Shown here piece after piece: positions 53,339-63,337 of a stretch of 64,000 nucleotides of DNA; the first letter of the stretch is position 1; each line of letters begins with the position of its first letter. Made by a program: the position numbers and the translations under genes. The stretch is from positions 96,326,001 to 96,390,000 of the forward strand of contig JAZHRO010000073.1 in assembly GCA_037157565.1 (NCBI GenBank), given 5' to 3'. The notes below the pieces were generated by a model. That model ran no database searches. It was not told the origin of the DNA and saw only the letters and a program-made list of their open reading frames with translations. This DNA comes from Thalassia testudinum (Eukaryota > Streptophyta > Magnoliopsida > Alismatales > Hydrocharitaceae).

Positions 53339-55101
53339 GAGTTTAATGCCTTCAGCTAGGCATAGTGCATAAACAAGAATGGTTTGGGTCAAGGAGGCAT
53401 ATACAAAATCAGTTGGACCCAAAATTAGAAGTCCGCAGATGCGAACAACATTGTGGTGGAGTCCCATTCCTAAGGGGTGGGAACTCTGCAACAGATGTAT
53501 CATGCATGCCTGTGTTAGATCCTCTCTTAGTCTACAGGCATGCAGAGAAGTTGATGTGGATGAGCACACCCCGAATATGACATGCCAGACACTAAGATGT
53601 AGGTTCTATACTCACCTTGTGTCCCCATGAAATTGTAATCCATCAAAGATGTATCAATTCCAGTGCATTTGGGTTGCGATCTTTATTCTGGTAGGGTAGG
53701 TAACAAAATCAAGAATTTCATAATGAGCCATACAATCAAGCATGAGGTCTCTCTCCAAAGACGAATCCATCTCTTCCGCAACTACTGTTTCATTGCTCAT
53801 TCCCTCCAAGCCCTTGACCTCAAGAATATTCTCTTCAACCTCTTTCGTATCCGATTCACTATTCGAGGTTGCATTAGAGGTAGGGCCAATTTCATCCTCT
53901 AGTTCATATTCCTTCTCTTGGCCCTCCTCCAAATTTGTGATGGGGGTTTTAACTGATTCAGAATCGATTTCTTTGAAATTGTAACTCCATTCCCCATCTC
54001 CTATGTTGGTCGTCATTTCCACCGAATCACTTCCCTCCGGCAGATTAGATTCGGATTCTAGGACATCGCCCCTCACATTCTCGATTTCCTCCTGATGTGT
54101 GTCCTCAATGCTCCGTAAATCGTGTTTCGAGGAATCCTCAATGAGCTTCTCAATTGAGTTGTCTAACTCTTAGGGGGTATCAATGGTGGACTGAACCAAT
54201 CTTGGGTGAATAGGTGTAGCCCAATTGATCACAGCAGGGCCTTGCTTTATGAATTCCATAAATGGAGTTGTTTGCAACAGCTTTCTTTGGCCTTCTTTCC
54301 CAAGTTGCTGGAACATATCCATCATGGCATGTTGCCCTTTAATCAATTCTTGATTCTATCGGTGTAACTCTAACTGGAGGTTATCAAGAATTGACATGGT
54401 GTCATTCAGTTTCCTTTGGATTTCCTCCTCGAAATTAGGGTTAGGAGGGTGTGGTTGAGGTTGTGGACTAAAATCCATACTGGGGTTTAGGTTCTTGGGT
54501 GGGTCCTCTATTCTATCATGTTCAGGGTCCAATTCTTCAAGAGGAACCATTCTCTGTTTAGTCCTACTCCAGAATAGTTGAGGTTCTAAGTCCTCCTCCT
54601 AGTTAGATTCCTCATCAGGGGACCAAATCAAAGATTGAAGATTCTTAGTTTGCCTAGATTTTTTATCATCCTTTGATTTCCATTTGTCTAGCATTCCTTC
54701 TAATCCAAAGGTCAAGTAGGAGAGATCGTTGAATTTAAATGGCCTTTCTTGGTTATCGTCCTGGGAAGGGTAGGGCTCTTGGTGTTCTCCTAGAGTGTAG
54801 GTCCCATCAAAGTTGTTAGTGAGTGGGTGGGACCTAAATGACAAGTCGTAATGAGGAGAATCGAGATAAGGATTTCTAACGTTTGGATTGTACCCATGGG
54901 TGGATATGTTGGATGTATCCCAATGAGAGGTTGGTGCAGGTTGGTCATAATTGGGATAGTTGAGCCAAGAGGATATTCTGGGTCGTAGCCCTAACTCAGT
55001 GGTTGGTTATCCCAAGTAGGCTGTGGATATGGTCAACTTGGGTTAGCATACAAATCATGTTGGGGGTAGTTTCGGTAAGATGGATAGGCATTGAAATCCA
55101 T
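53320..55101 (-). pseudogene. Ath6 long open frame, unknown protein related to Ath5/Ath7
   Basis: I do not recognise the family. It starts at ATG 55101 (MDFNAYPSYRNYPQHDLYANP), where Ath5 has a similar Tyr/Pro-rich start. One frame change near 54850 moves it to a second register that stays largely open to about 53340, with stops at 54599, 54356, near 54170 and at 53654. QLFWSRTKQRMVPLEELD (about 54590-54535) matches the Ath5 motif. A coiled segment (EEEIQRKLNDTMSILDNLQLEL) follows; in Ath5 the coiled part comes before the motif. The segment 54076-53654 is very acidic (EEGQEKEYELEDEIGP). The tail is hydrophobic. No retroviral enzyme motif is visible. Confidence 0.68.
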
Positions 55102-55517
55102 GGTTCAAAAGAAATGGAGGGATGAGGGAAGAACAAATGAGAGAGAGTTGTGTGTACACAACCAAGCAACAAATCTAGGCCCTACAATGTATTCCTTAGG
55201 GGACCTAGAAATCTCCAAAGGAACGATCAAGTCTGTAGGCATGGAACCACCCTTCCCAAAGCTAATCTGGCCAAATTGATTACGAGGGGATTGTGGGGAA
55301 GGTTCTTCCTTTGGCTTGCACCGCTGGTTCTGTGACCCCACAACCGCGGTCGTTTGACACTTCCCCGCAACCTAGTCACCAGATTCTACTATGGGAATGA
55401 AGGCCAAGTGCCTAACAAACAAAACCACGCCTCTTGAGACTTAACCCAATCCTGCCTAGGGCACATCTACTCTGTTTTAGTGGGGCTAGGGCAGTGCTTG
55501 TGCTCGGGTTATGTGAT
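55102..55517 (-). other. Ath6 leader, first 416 bp, cut by Ath7
   Basis: It holds the conserved leader block near 55300-55390 (GGTTCTTCCTTTGGCTTG, CGGTCGTTTGACACTTCCC) that is also in Ath1 and Ath2. Ath7 interrupts it at 55517. Confidence 0.65.
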
Positions 55518-58454
55518 TGTTAACAGGAAAGAAATTGGTGTTTAAAGTAATTGCGTCGAAGTATAGTTGAAATTGCTTTGAAAACAAATAAATTTTATCA
55601 CTCGAATTTTAAGTCCAAGGTCGAACACAGGGAGCAAATGGAATTCATACACTATCTCAATAATAGATGCAATTTGAACACTTAAAATTACTCAAAACCT
55701 AATTCAGAATGTAAATCATGAAGTAATGAATAATAAAATGTAGCAAAAGAGAGAAATTAGAAAGAATTGGATAAAAAGTGTCTCTTTTGCTTCTTCTCTG
55801 GTTTCTTTTCTCTTCTCTACCTTTCTCTTCTTTGGCTTCTTTCTTCTACTATTCTTCTTCTTTTCATCTTTGTTCTTCTTGGCTTCTCTTCTTTCTTCTT
55901 TGTCTTCTTCTTTCCTTCTCTAACTCTTCTTTCTTTCTTCTTTTTCTTTGGCTCTTTCTTTCTTCCTTCTTTGGCTTTGGCCTTCTCCTTCCTTCTTCTT
56001 CCTTCCTTTCTGCCTTAGCTTTCTCTGCCCTTGGCTTTTCCTTCTTTTCCTTGGCTTCCAATCTCTTTCTTTCTCCTTCAACCGTGCCTTCTCTTCAGTC
56101 TTCTTCTTAGTAGCTTTTTCTTCTTGGCTTCTTTAGCTTCCTCCTCCTTAGCTTCCTCTTCCTTCTTCCTCTCCCTACAACAGTGACTTCTCCTTCCTTA
56201 GCGTTTTTCCTTAGCGTCCACTGCAGCACTTTTCTCCTTAGCTTCTTTAGCTTCCTCCTCCTTAGCTTCTTTCTTCAGTTTCTTCCTTCAGCTTCCTATT
56301 CCTTCTTCCTTTCCCTACACACAAGTGCAAAACCTACCCCTACCCTCCCCCGAGAATGCTCTCTCTCTTTTCTCTCTTAGGCTCACTCTCCCAGAGCCTT
56401 TCTCGAGTAAATGGGTCGGATTAACACGCCTGGGTCCAGGTGCACCGGTGTGGGTGATGCGCGAGGAGTGTTGGGTAATCGGGTCAGGTCAGCTAGGTTC
56501 GCGGAGTAGTGGGCACGGACGAGGCGTGAGTGGGCGAGGGGACCTCACCCCGTGTCAGGAGGCAAAGAGCCTTTGACACAAATTCATCTTATACCACTCC
56601 GCCTGCTCCAAAACACCCGAGGTGGGACTAAAAGTCTGACCCACTTCGCTTGCACACCCGCAGGAGGTCATGTTCAATTGCTGAGGCTGCAAGGGTCTCC
56701 CAAAGCCAATCTTTGGCTGGATGCGTTCGTGTGACAACTCCGTGCCTCCTGGACCTGTATGCCTGGAGCCTAAAGCCTGGGTTGAAGCTTGCGACCAAGC
56801 TTCATGTCTGCTCAATTGGAGGCGAAGGTAAGAACCTGCTCTCAAGAAAAATGGTCTCGCAGCCTCATTAGATCGCACAGGGGGCTTCACCATGACACAT
56901 CGAAGGTGGCTTGGTGGGTGGCATGGCACGGGCTAGCTAAGGCATGCGTGCCTAGGTCGGTCTGTGGCCATGGTGATGGGTTTGATCGGGGGGAGGTTGT
57001 GGAGCATGTGGCGGTCGATGGAGATGGGGATAATGATCAGTGGAAGGTGGCAGATCTTCTGAGGGATTTGACGAGGTGGATGGGTGTGTGGAAGTGGCGG
57101 AGGCACCTTGCCGGTGGTCTGCCAGAGGTGGAGACGATGGTGGTGGACTGTGGTTGTCGAGGGGTGTGTTGGGAAATAAAGAAGGGGAAGATAAAGAGTA
57201 GAGAGAGGGGAAAGTTTTTAAACTAATTTAATTATGAAGGGGAAGGAAATAGTGGCTGGCAGGTACCTGCCGCCGCCGGAGATGAAGATCCAGTAGAGGG
57301 GTGACGGCGACGACGAGGGGTAGTTGGCACGTGCACGGGTATGGCACGACGCGGATGACGAAGTTGAAGATGACTCTACCACTAGTATTGTGGCAAAGCG
57401 ATGAGAAGAGGGAGGAGGAGTTACTGGAGCTCGCTGGATGTCTGGCCGGAGGAGAAGAGAAGAAATTGGAGGGTTGTCTCCGGCCAAACCAAGCTGAGGA
57501 TGGACGAGAGGACTTGGGGCACCTTTTATAGTTCAAGGTAGAGGACCGTGTGCTTGGAAGGCAAGCTTCCAAGCACAGGTATCCTCATTGGACATGGAAG
57601 GTGAGAGATAGCCAAATCTCTCATGCATTCGCATGAGAGATTGGGTGATAATCTGGTCTTGGAATTGAGTTCAGATGATCGAGAATTCTTCAGAGAATCT
57701 CCCTTTCAAGTGTGAGATGGATTCTCTGAGGAAACAAGGAGAAATCCTCCTTGAATCCTTGCCAGAGTAGGACTCCTCCGTTGTAATGGCAGAGGGACCT
57801 AATTGCAAAGAATGGCGAGGAAGCTAGGGGGTCTTTGCAATGGTTTTCAAAAGCTAGGGGTCTAAATGTAATTAGGTTAGACTATTTTGCAAAGTAGGTC
57901 AAGGTGAACTCCCCTTAGGTCCAAATTTTGGTACAAACCTAATTTGGACCTAAGGAATCCAATGGTGAAGTTGGATTTTAGGTTTGACTACATTTGACTG
58001 GGCATCCCAATTTAGAGCAAATATTTAGCTAGGACCCCTACTTAGGTCAAAATAGGTTCCAAAGGCCAAATTAAAGGTTCTAAACCCTAGAGGATATTTT
58101 TCCATGAATCTTAGAGGGCTTAGTTGAATTTTATCTTGATCAGAACCTTGTTGAATTATGTAAGTCTGTTTTAGGGTTACAAGAAGTCATTTAATTCCCA
58201 GATTGCACATTAACACTTTTTTGATTAAATCAACCAACTTTTATCTTGTTAAGACCAATTGGCCTATGTTTAGCCCCTGAGAAATCCCGTTTTTGTACTG
58301 CAATGGTAAAATTGCAGTTTTACCCTTTGTTTCTTACTTTTCTCTCAGAACATTTATTCCTTGAATTAGGCCCTTCTTTTGGTTATGTAGGAGCTTTTGT
58401 TCTCTTTTCTAGGTCAAAATGAGCTAGTTAGGACTCATGATGGTGTTCCCATCA
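55518..58454 (-). repeat. Ath7 3' LTR (2937 bp)
   Basis: Minus strand TGATGGGAAC (58454) to CCTGTTAACA (55518), an end shared with Solo3 (CCTGTCAACA). The terminal hairpin TGATGG-N5-CCATCA lies at 58438-58454, a TATA box at 57534-57540 and the box TCGAACACAGGGAGC at 55621-55635. A 550-bp stretch (about 55775-56330) is almost pure C/T on the plus strand, i.e. purine on the LTR sense strand. Confidence 0.9.
57534..57540 (-). promoter_or_regulatory. TATA box of Ath7 3' LTR
   Basis: The minus strand reads ACTATAAAAGGTGCC, about 915 bp into the LTR. Confidence 0.5.
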
Positions 58455-60062
58455 TACCTCCATTCCTAGCTTTTGCTAGTCCCTTAGCAAAATTTTAAGG
58501 TTTTAACTTCTGTTCTAGACCATGAGTTTCTGTCACAATTTATGATAAGTGCTTTTTCTTTTTCTTTTTGATTAAGTTAGAATGCCGACAGTAGGCCTAG
58601 AGGTACTCAAGTACCAACCAAGATCCAGACCTGACCTACTCTAGCCTCGATCCTCCGCAAAGGTTTTTAAGGCTCGCAGGAACTATCCTAAGGTTCATTG
58701 CACTCCGTGTTTAAAGCACCCGTGCTTGAGACATATTTTAGCCTTAGTTCAGTTTGCAGTGCATTTTTTGTAAGAGAGAGACAGAGGATTTATTTGTTTA
58801 GAGAGTTTTCTCTCTCTTTTCTTTTTATTTCTAGCTTTGGATTAGCTTCTTAACATGGTCTATATCAAATTTCTCATCCCTATCATCAATCCTCAAAGGT
58901 CCCTGGCAATCGATGCTTCGTGATAGCACCACCCATGGCAACCCCCAAAACCCTGGATTTCGAGATTTCGAGATAATCTCACCCATGGCGTTCTGTAGCC
59001 AAATCTTGACGCTGGAAATCGACATTTCGTGATAACACCGCCCATGGTATCTGAACCAGTAGGGTGCTTACGTGCCCTCGATAGGATATGTATATATCCT
59101 AGGAGACAAGCACCGAGGAGACGATATGTTGTTATGCATCTTCGAGGGGAATTTCCCACCTCTCCAAGATGGGAACTCATTCAAATCAACTTGTGTTGAT
59201 CGGCCGCTCCTAATCTAGGCAACTTGTTCAGAACATTTAAATGCTTTTGCGTGATTTTGATATTTATGCTCACTGAACCAGACTATGTGTGGATTAGGGT
59301 GCTTAGGTTACCGAGTCCCGCAAACCAAAGGTCAGTTAACGAGGCCGAATACTCCCTAAGCCTTAGACCTAATACTTAAGCTTCGCATTTTCCCCAACCT
59401 CTTGAGGATTATCCAGATCTTAGCAGATACTTGAATGTTTAAGCCAAAGAGTCTAGCCCAAAAGACCTAAGATCAGTGTTCCTACTAATCTCTTTTTGTG
59501 TCTCATTAGCACTTTTTCCTATTTTTTTCTCTTTTTCTTGATGTGGTCTACAACTTCGGTTAATCCCTTAATCTCTTACTAATGACTATTTTTTTTCATT
59601 TTGTGCTCCTTTTTTTTGTCATTTTGCTCTTTTCCTCCTCATGTTTTGTATGGCCTCAAAAATTTTCTCTCCCCCCCTCAATTTTTTTGTTCTTTTTCAC
59701 AATTTTCATTTTTTTTTTGGTATTTTTGACATATGTGATTTTTTTGCGAGAATCCTTCTGACTTTTCTTGATTTCTGTATGTTTGCACTTTACCACCCCC
59801 CCATGCCAAAGTTTTGCAATGTCCTCATTGTAAACGGAAGGTGTGAAACAATGTTCTATTTAGGGATTTAGAATAGGATTTATCAGGTGGGTGAATGGGT
59901 CGGGAATGACTGTTGCGGACGATTTCAAGCTCTGGTACATGTACCAGAGGTTGGGTCAACTGTTCTAAGGCTGAACTCAGGGTGCAATAGACGTGAAGTA
60001 CAAATAGATAATCAGAGGGATCTCGGGTTTTTGGAATGATGGGTTGCCTCTCGTTAAGCGCT
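58455..60062 (-). other. Ath7 3' untranslated region
   Basis: The terminal tract is at 58455-58489 (minus strand GGAATGGAGGTA, preceded by TGCTAAGGGACTAGCA). The internal tract is at 59793-59832 (GAGGACATTGCA, then GGCATGGGGGGGTGG). A block at 60041-60053 reads CGAGAGGCAACCC. Three imperfect repeats lie at 58901-59047. No gene is seen. Confidence 0.62.
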
Positions 60063-60074
60063 AAATTCAATGCC

Positions 60075-62026
60075 TTCAGCTGAGCGGGAAATGGGATGGA
60101 GAGCTAGTGGTCAAATCAGTGGAGTTTTGTAGAACAAGCACCTTGATCAAGAGCCTGGTTGGTCCAACCAGGTGCTTGATCAGATCATTAGGCTGATGAT
60201 GCAGCCCAAACCCAATTAATCTAGTGGGTTGATAAATGTAGATCAATAGATGTGGAACCCACCATATGCTATGGAGCTCGGATGGATGTGGAAGAGTGAA
60301 TTTGGGGTTTGGCTGAGTCGAATCATCCAGGTCAGAGTAGGGATCCGTAAAATAATCAGTGAATGGTGTGGAAACCCTAGAGGGGTGATCAGAGAATGAT
60401 GGAGCATGGTTTTCAGTCTGATCAATGCCTGAAACCTAGTGTAGATGTGGAGTTGAATCATCTGCAATCGACTCGGTAAGAGGGAAATCATAATAGAAAT
60501 TGAGTCCAATTGTGGGTCGGGGTTGAAAATGGGTTTGGATAGGTTCTGTTTATGCGGAAGAGGTGGCTTCAATAAGAATTGTGTATGAGGGCTCTTCTAG
60601 AAAGGAGTTACAGGTGGTTTCATGTAGAGAATCCTCATAATAGCTCTCAAATTCAAAAGTGAATTCCTGAAGAGTGTTTATCGGATGATGGAAATTTGAT
60701 TCGAGAAAAGATTCGAACTCTAGGTTGCAGTCGCTCTCAGCATTTTCTAGTTTTGATTCCTGAGGATCGAAAAGAAATGATTCCATCTCATTGGAACCTG
60801 AACTTAAATCAATGATCTCAAGAACTGGGACCTCAGAGTCGGAATCAGAGAATGAATCATGTGAGCTGAGGTCATAGATTGGCTTATTGTATTCAGGAAA
60901 CAGAAGTTCTCCGAGGTCATGATAAGATTCGAAATAATCAGAGATATTGTGAAAATCAAGTTTTGAATGAGATTTGAGATCATTGGTTCCACCATTGAAT
61001 AAATCGTACGATGTAGACTCAGCAGCCTAACTTGGGTCTAGCCTATATGTAAATTCTAAGATCCAAAAGGTGTTTTTATTTAGTCTAGGCTCAAGTTCTA
61101 GGCTTGTAGGAAAGACCCAATCAAAACCCCACTCGTCCAACTCCTCAATTTCTGTATCATAGATTGGAGTGACATCTGAAAAATCAATCTGTATCTCAGA
61201 GGATGTTGGAGAGGGATATTCATCAAATAAAGGCCCGGAATCATACTCTTCATTGAAAATTTGATCTTCTTCATATGGGGCCTCGTAATCTTCCCAATAA
61301 GTTTTGGATTTAGATTCTAGGCTGAGGGTGTAGGTGGAATCTCTAGAATCTAGATCAGAATTACCTTCTAGGGTCACCTTATCAAAATAAGGGGCGGGTT
61401 TTATACCCTTGAGAGGTTCAGTTCTAATTTCATCATTGCAAGAGTCTCGGAATCCTAGGCTTAGTGATTCAGTTTCTAGGGCTGGCTCTAAATCATGTTC
61501 TACAATTGAAACTTCCCAACCTAATTCAAGATCAGGCATGTTATATTCCATCTGGGTTGGGAATCCATAACAACTCTGCCTCAAACCTGAGATCAGATTG
61601 ATCCTCAATACTATTCGAAGATGATTCATCATCTATTTGGGGTGTGTACCAGTATTTCTGATTGATAACTTGTTTCAATAATCTCATCATCTCTTCCCAA
61701 TTTTCAAGATCATCTTGGTGTTGTTCCCATAGTACAGGATTTATCATGCATTGAAGGTATTCAAAGTTGTGCAATTTTTCTATCTCAATGTATCCTGTTA
61801 TAAGCATGTCTCAGGTTCATCCTTTTGTGGCTTCTGTTAGTAACACTTGGGCACAGTTTATGATGAAAGTTGTTGTTATTGGTACATTAACCTGAATGTC
61901 TTCTACTAGTGTTGAGGTTTTGTATTCAATTTCATAGAATACAAGGGCATCCTCGATCATCCTGTCTCTCATGGATCTCTGTGATTCAAGTTTCTTGAAT
62001 GGTAATCCTAAGTAACCGGGTTGCAT
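60075..62026 (-). pseudogene. Ath7 long open frame, unknown protein related to Ath5/Ath6
   Basis: The candidate start is MQPGYLGLPFKKLESQ at 62026. The frame runs to about 61560 with two stops near 61815, and contains a Glu/Leu-rich helix (DDLENWEEMMRLLKQVINQ) and ELLWIPNPDG. Just after it a frame change brings MEYNMPDLELG, so the join matches the L-x-W...M...D-L motif of Ath5 and Ath6. The second register stays open from about 61560 to about 60090 with stops at 61027, 60550 and near 60440. It is extremely acidic (YEAPYEEDQIFNEEYDSGP; ESYYEDS repeats). The tail contains HHQPNDLIKHLVGPTRLL. No retroviral enzyme motif is visible. Confidence 0.66.
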
Positions 62027-63099
62027 ATTTGGATCAGGTGGTGGAATCAGGATGCAGAATTAAGTCGTGAAGTGATTAGATCTGAATAGAGAATCCCACT
62101 GAAAATCTATATGTGTGCTCTCAAGAGATGGGATGAGGGACTGGATCTGTTTTTGACCCAATCGAGGCACCCAAAGATGTTTGGATGACTATGGAGGTTT
62201 GAGGCAGATGATACCCCTGGATTGGAAAGTCGTCCACCTGAGAATTACCTGGGCAGCCAGAGAGGGAGAGTCCTGCAAAAACCCCTACATGGTAGAGCAT
62301 CCCCACAGGTTACAGGGTTTCCCCCACCCGACCTCTCTTGTCACTGAGATTCCAAGTAGATCAGAATGGGGGCCTTGACCTCTTAAGTCTACCTCTTTTA
62401 TTTCAGATCAAAGGTGACCTAATTTCAAGGTTGGTTGGCCCAACGAGGGGTCAACTTCACCTATTTGTCCTTTTAGAGCTTAGGTCCTTTCTTTTAGGGT
62501 TCAAGTGATCTTAAGTGCTTGATTTTTAGGGTTTGTCTTGCTTAGATCCTTTCTAACAAGGGCTTGGGTATCATACAAATGCGGGTGGGTTTATTTCCTT
62601 TTATGCAAACACATGTGAACTATCACTCCAAAACCCTACTGTAGAAACCCTAATTTAGTTCTATTTCCAATCCTGTTTGATTTTCATAGATGTTCTCTTT
62701 GGACTTTAAACAAGAAGTGTGTAGTCCGTGGAGATTCAAAAATTACGTGTGATCTCTAGTAGGCACAGGAATTTTTGGGCTAGGATCTCTAAAAATTGCT
62801 TCAATCTTCAATAAGTTTTGAAAAAAAATTTTGCACAAATCAGGAAACTTTTTCCTTAAAAATGGCAATTACTATAAAAAGAAGGTAGTTGATTCCTAAT
62901 TTGATTGCTTCCTTTTTGTCTTCTCAGGATTAGGAGATGGATTAGGGAAGAAGAGAGAATTTACCTGCCCTGGAGTGGTTGATTTGCGCGGAAGATCCCC
63001 TCATGAAATACCCCGCAAGATCACAGCAAAACAAATAGGGAAGTTAGTGCTCAAATGTAATCAAAATAATGCAGAGACTAGTGATGAATTGTGCGTTGC
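62027..63099 (-). other. Ath7 leader
   Basis: About 1.07 kb between the primer site and the long frame. The block near 62270-62350 (CTCTCTTGTCACTGAGATTCC and C-rich runs) is a diverged form of the leader block of other elements. No gene is seen. Confidence 0.55.
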
Positions 63100-63117
63100 T
63101 CCCCAGCAACGGCGCCA
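63100..63117 (-). other. Ath7 primer-binding site, tRNA-Asp
   Basis: The minus strand reads TGGCGCCGTTGCTGGGGA, a single mismatch from the tRNA-Asp complement and the best-preserved site in the window. Confidence 0.9.
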
Positions 63118-63120
63118 AAA

Positions 63121-63337
63121 TATTAATAGGAGCAAAATCGGTGTTTAAAGTAATTGTGTCGTAGTATAGTTGAAATCGCTTTGAAAACAAATAAATTTTA
63201 TTACTCGAATTTTAAGTCTGAGGTTGAACACAAGGAGCAAATGGAATTTATACACTAATCTCAATAATAGATGCACTTTGAACACTTAAAATTACTCAAA
63301 ACCTAATTCAGAATGTAAAGCATGAAGTTATGAATAA
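63121..63337 (-). repeat. Ath7 5' LTR, 3' end fragment
   Basis: It matches 55518-55731 at most positions (for example GTGTTTAAAGTAATTG). It is cut at 63337 by LINE2. Confidence 0.88.

Larger units (their letters stand above)
50505..55517 (-). mobile_element. Ath6, non-autonomous Athila-type element, left part
   Basis: The 3' LTR is 51976-50505. The interior carries two polypurine tracts and a long degraded frame (55101 to about 53320). The leader is interrupted at 55517 by Ath7. The 5' LTR would lie right of the window. The left target duplication candidate is TAACG (50500-50504). No reverse transcriptase, integrase or gag core is seen. Confidence 0.78.
55518..63337 (-). mobile_element. Ath7, non-autonomous Athila-type element in the Ath6 leader
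   Basis: The 3' LTR is 58454-55518, the interior 58455-63099 with a long unknown frame, the primer site 63117-63100, and the 5' LTR 63121-63337, broken by LINE2. The left target duplication candidate is GTGAT (55513-55517). The right one is outside the window. No gag core or pol is seen. Confidence 0.85.

Noticed and set aside
55767..56136. Leu/Phe/Ser-rich frames that look like membrane proteins
   Set aside because: They are translations of the nearly pure C/T tract of the Ath7 LTR, antisense to the element. Composition alone explains them.
63100..63117. Possible tRNA-Asp gene ends (TCCC..GCAACGGCGCCA)
   Set aside because: Only the last 18 bases of a tRNA are present, always next to an LTR end, with no cloverleaf upstream. 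They are primer-binding sites.
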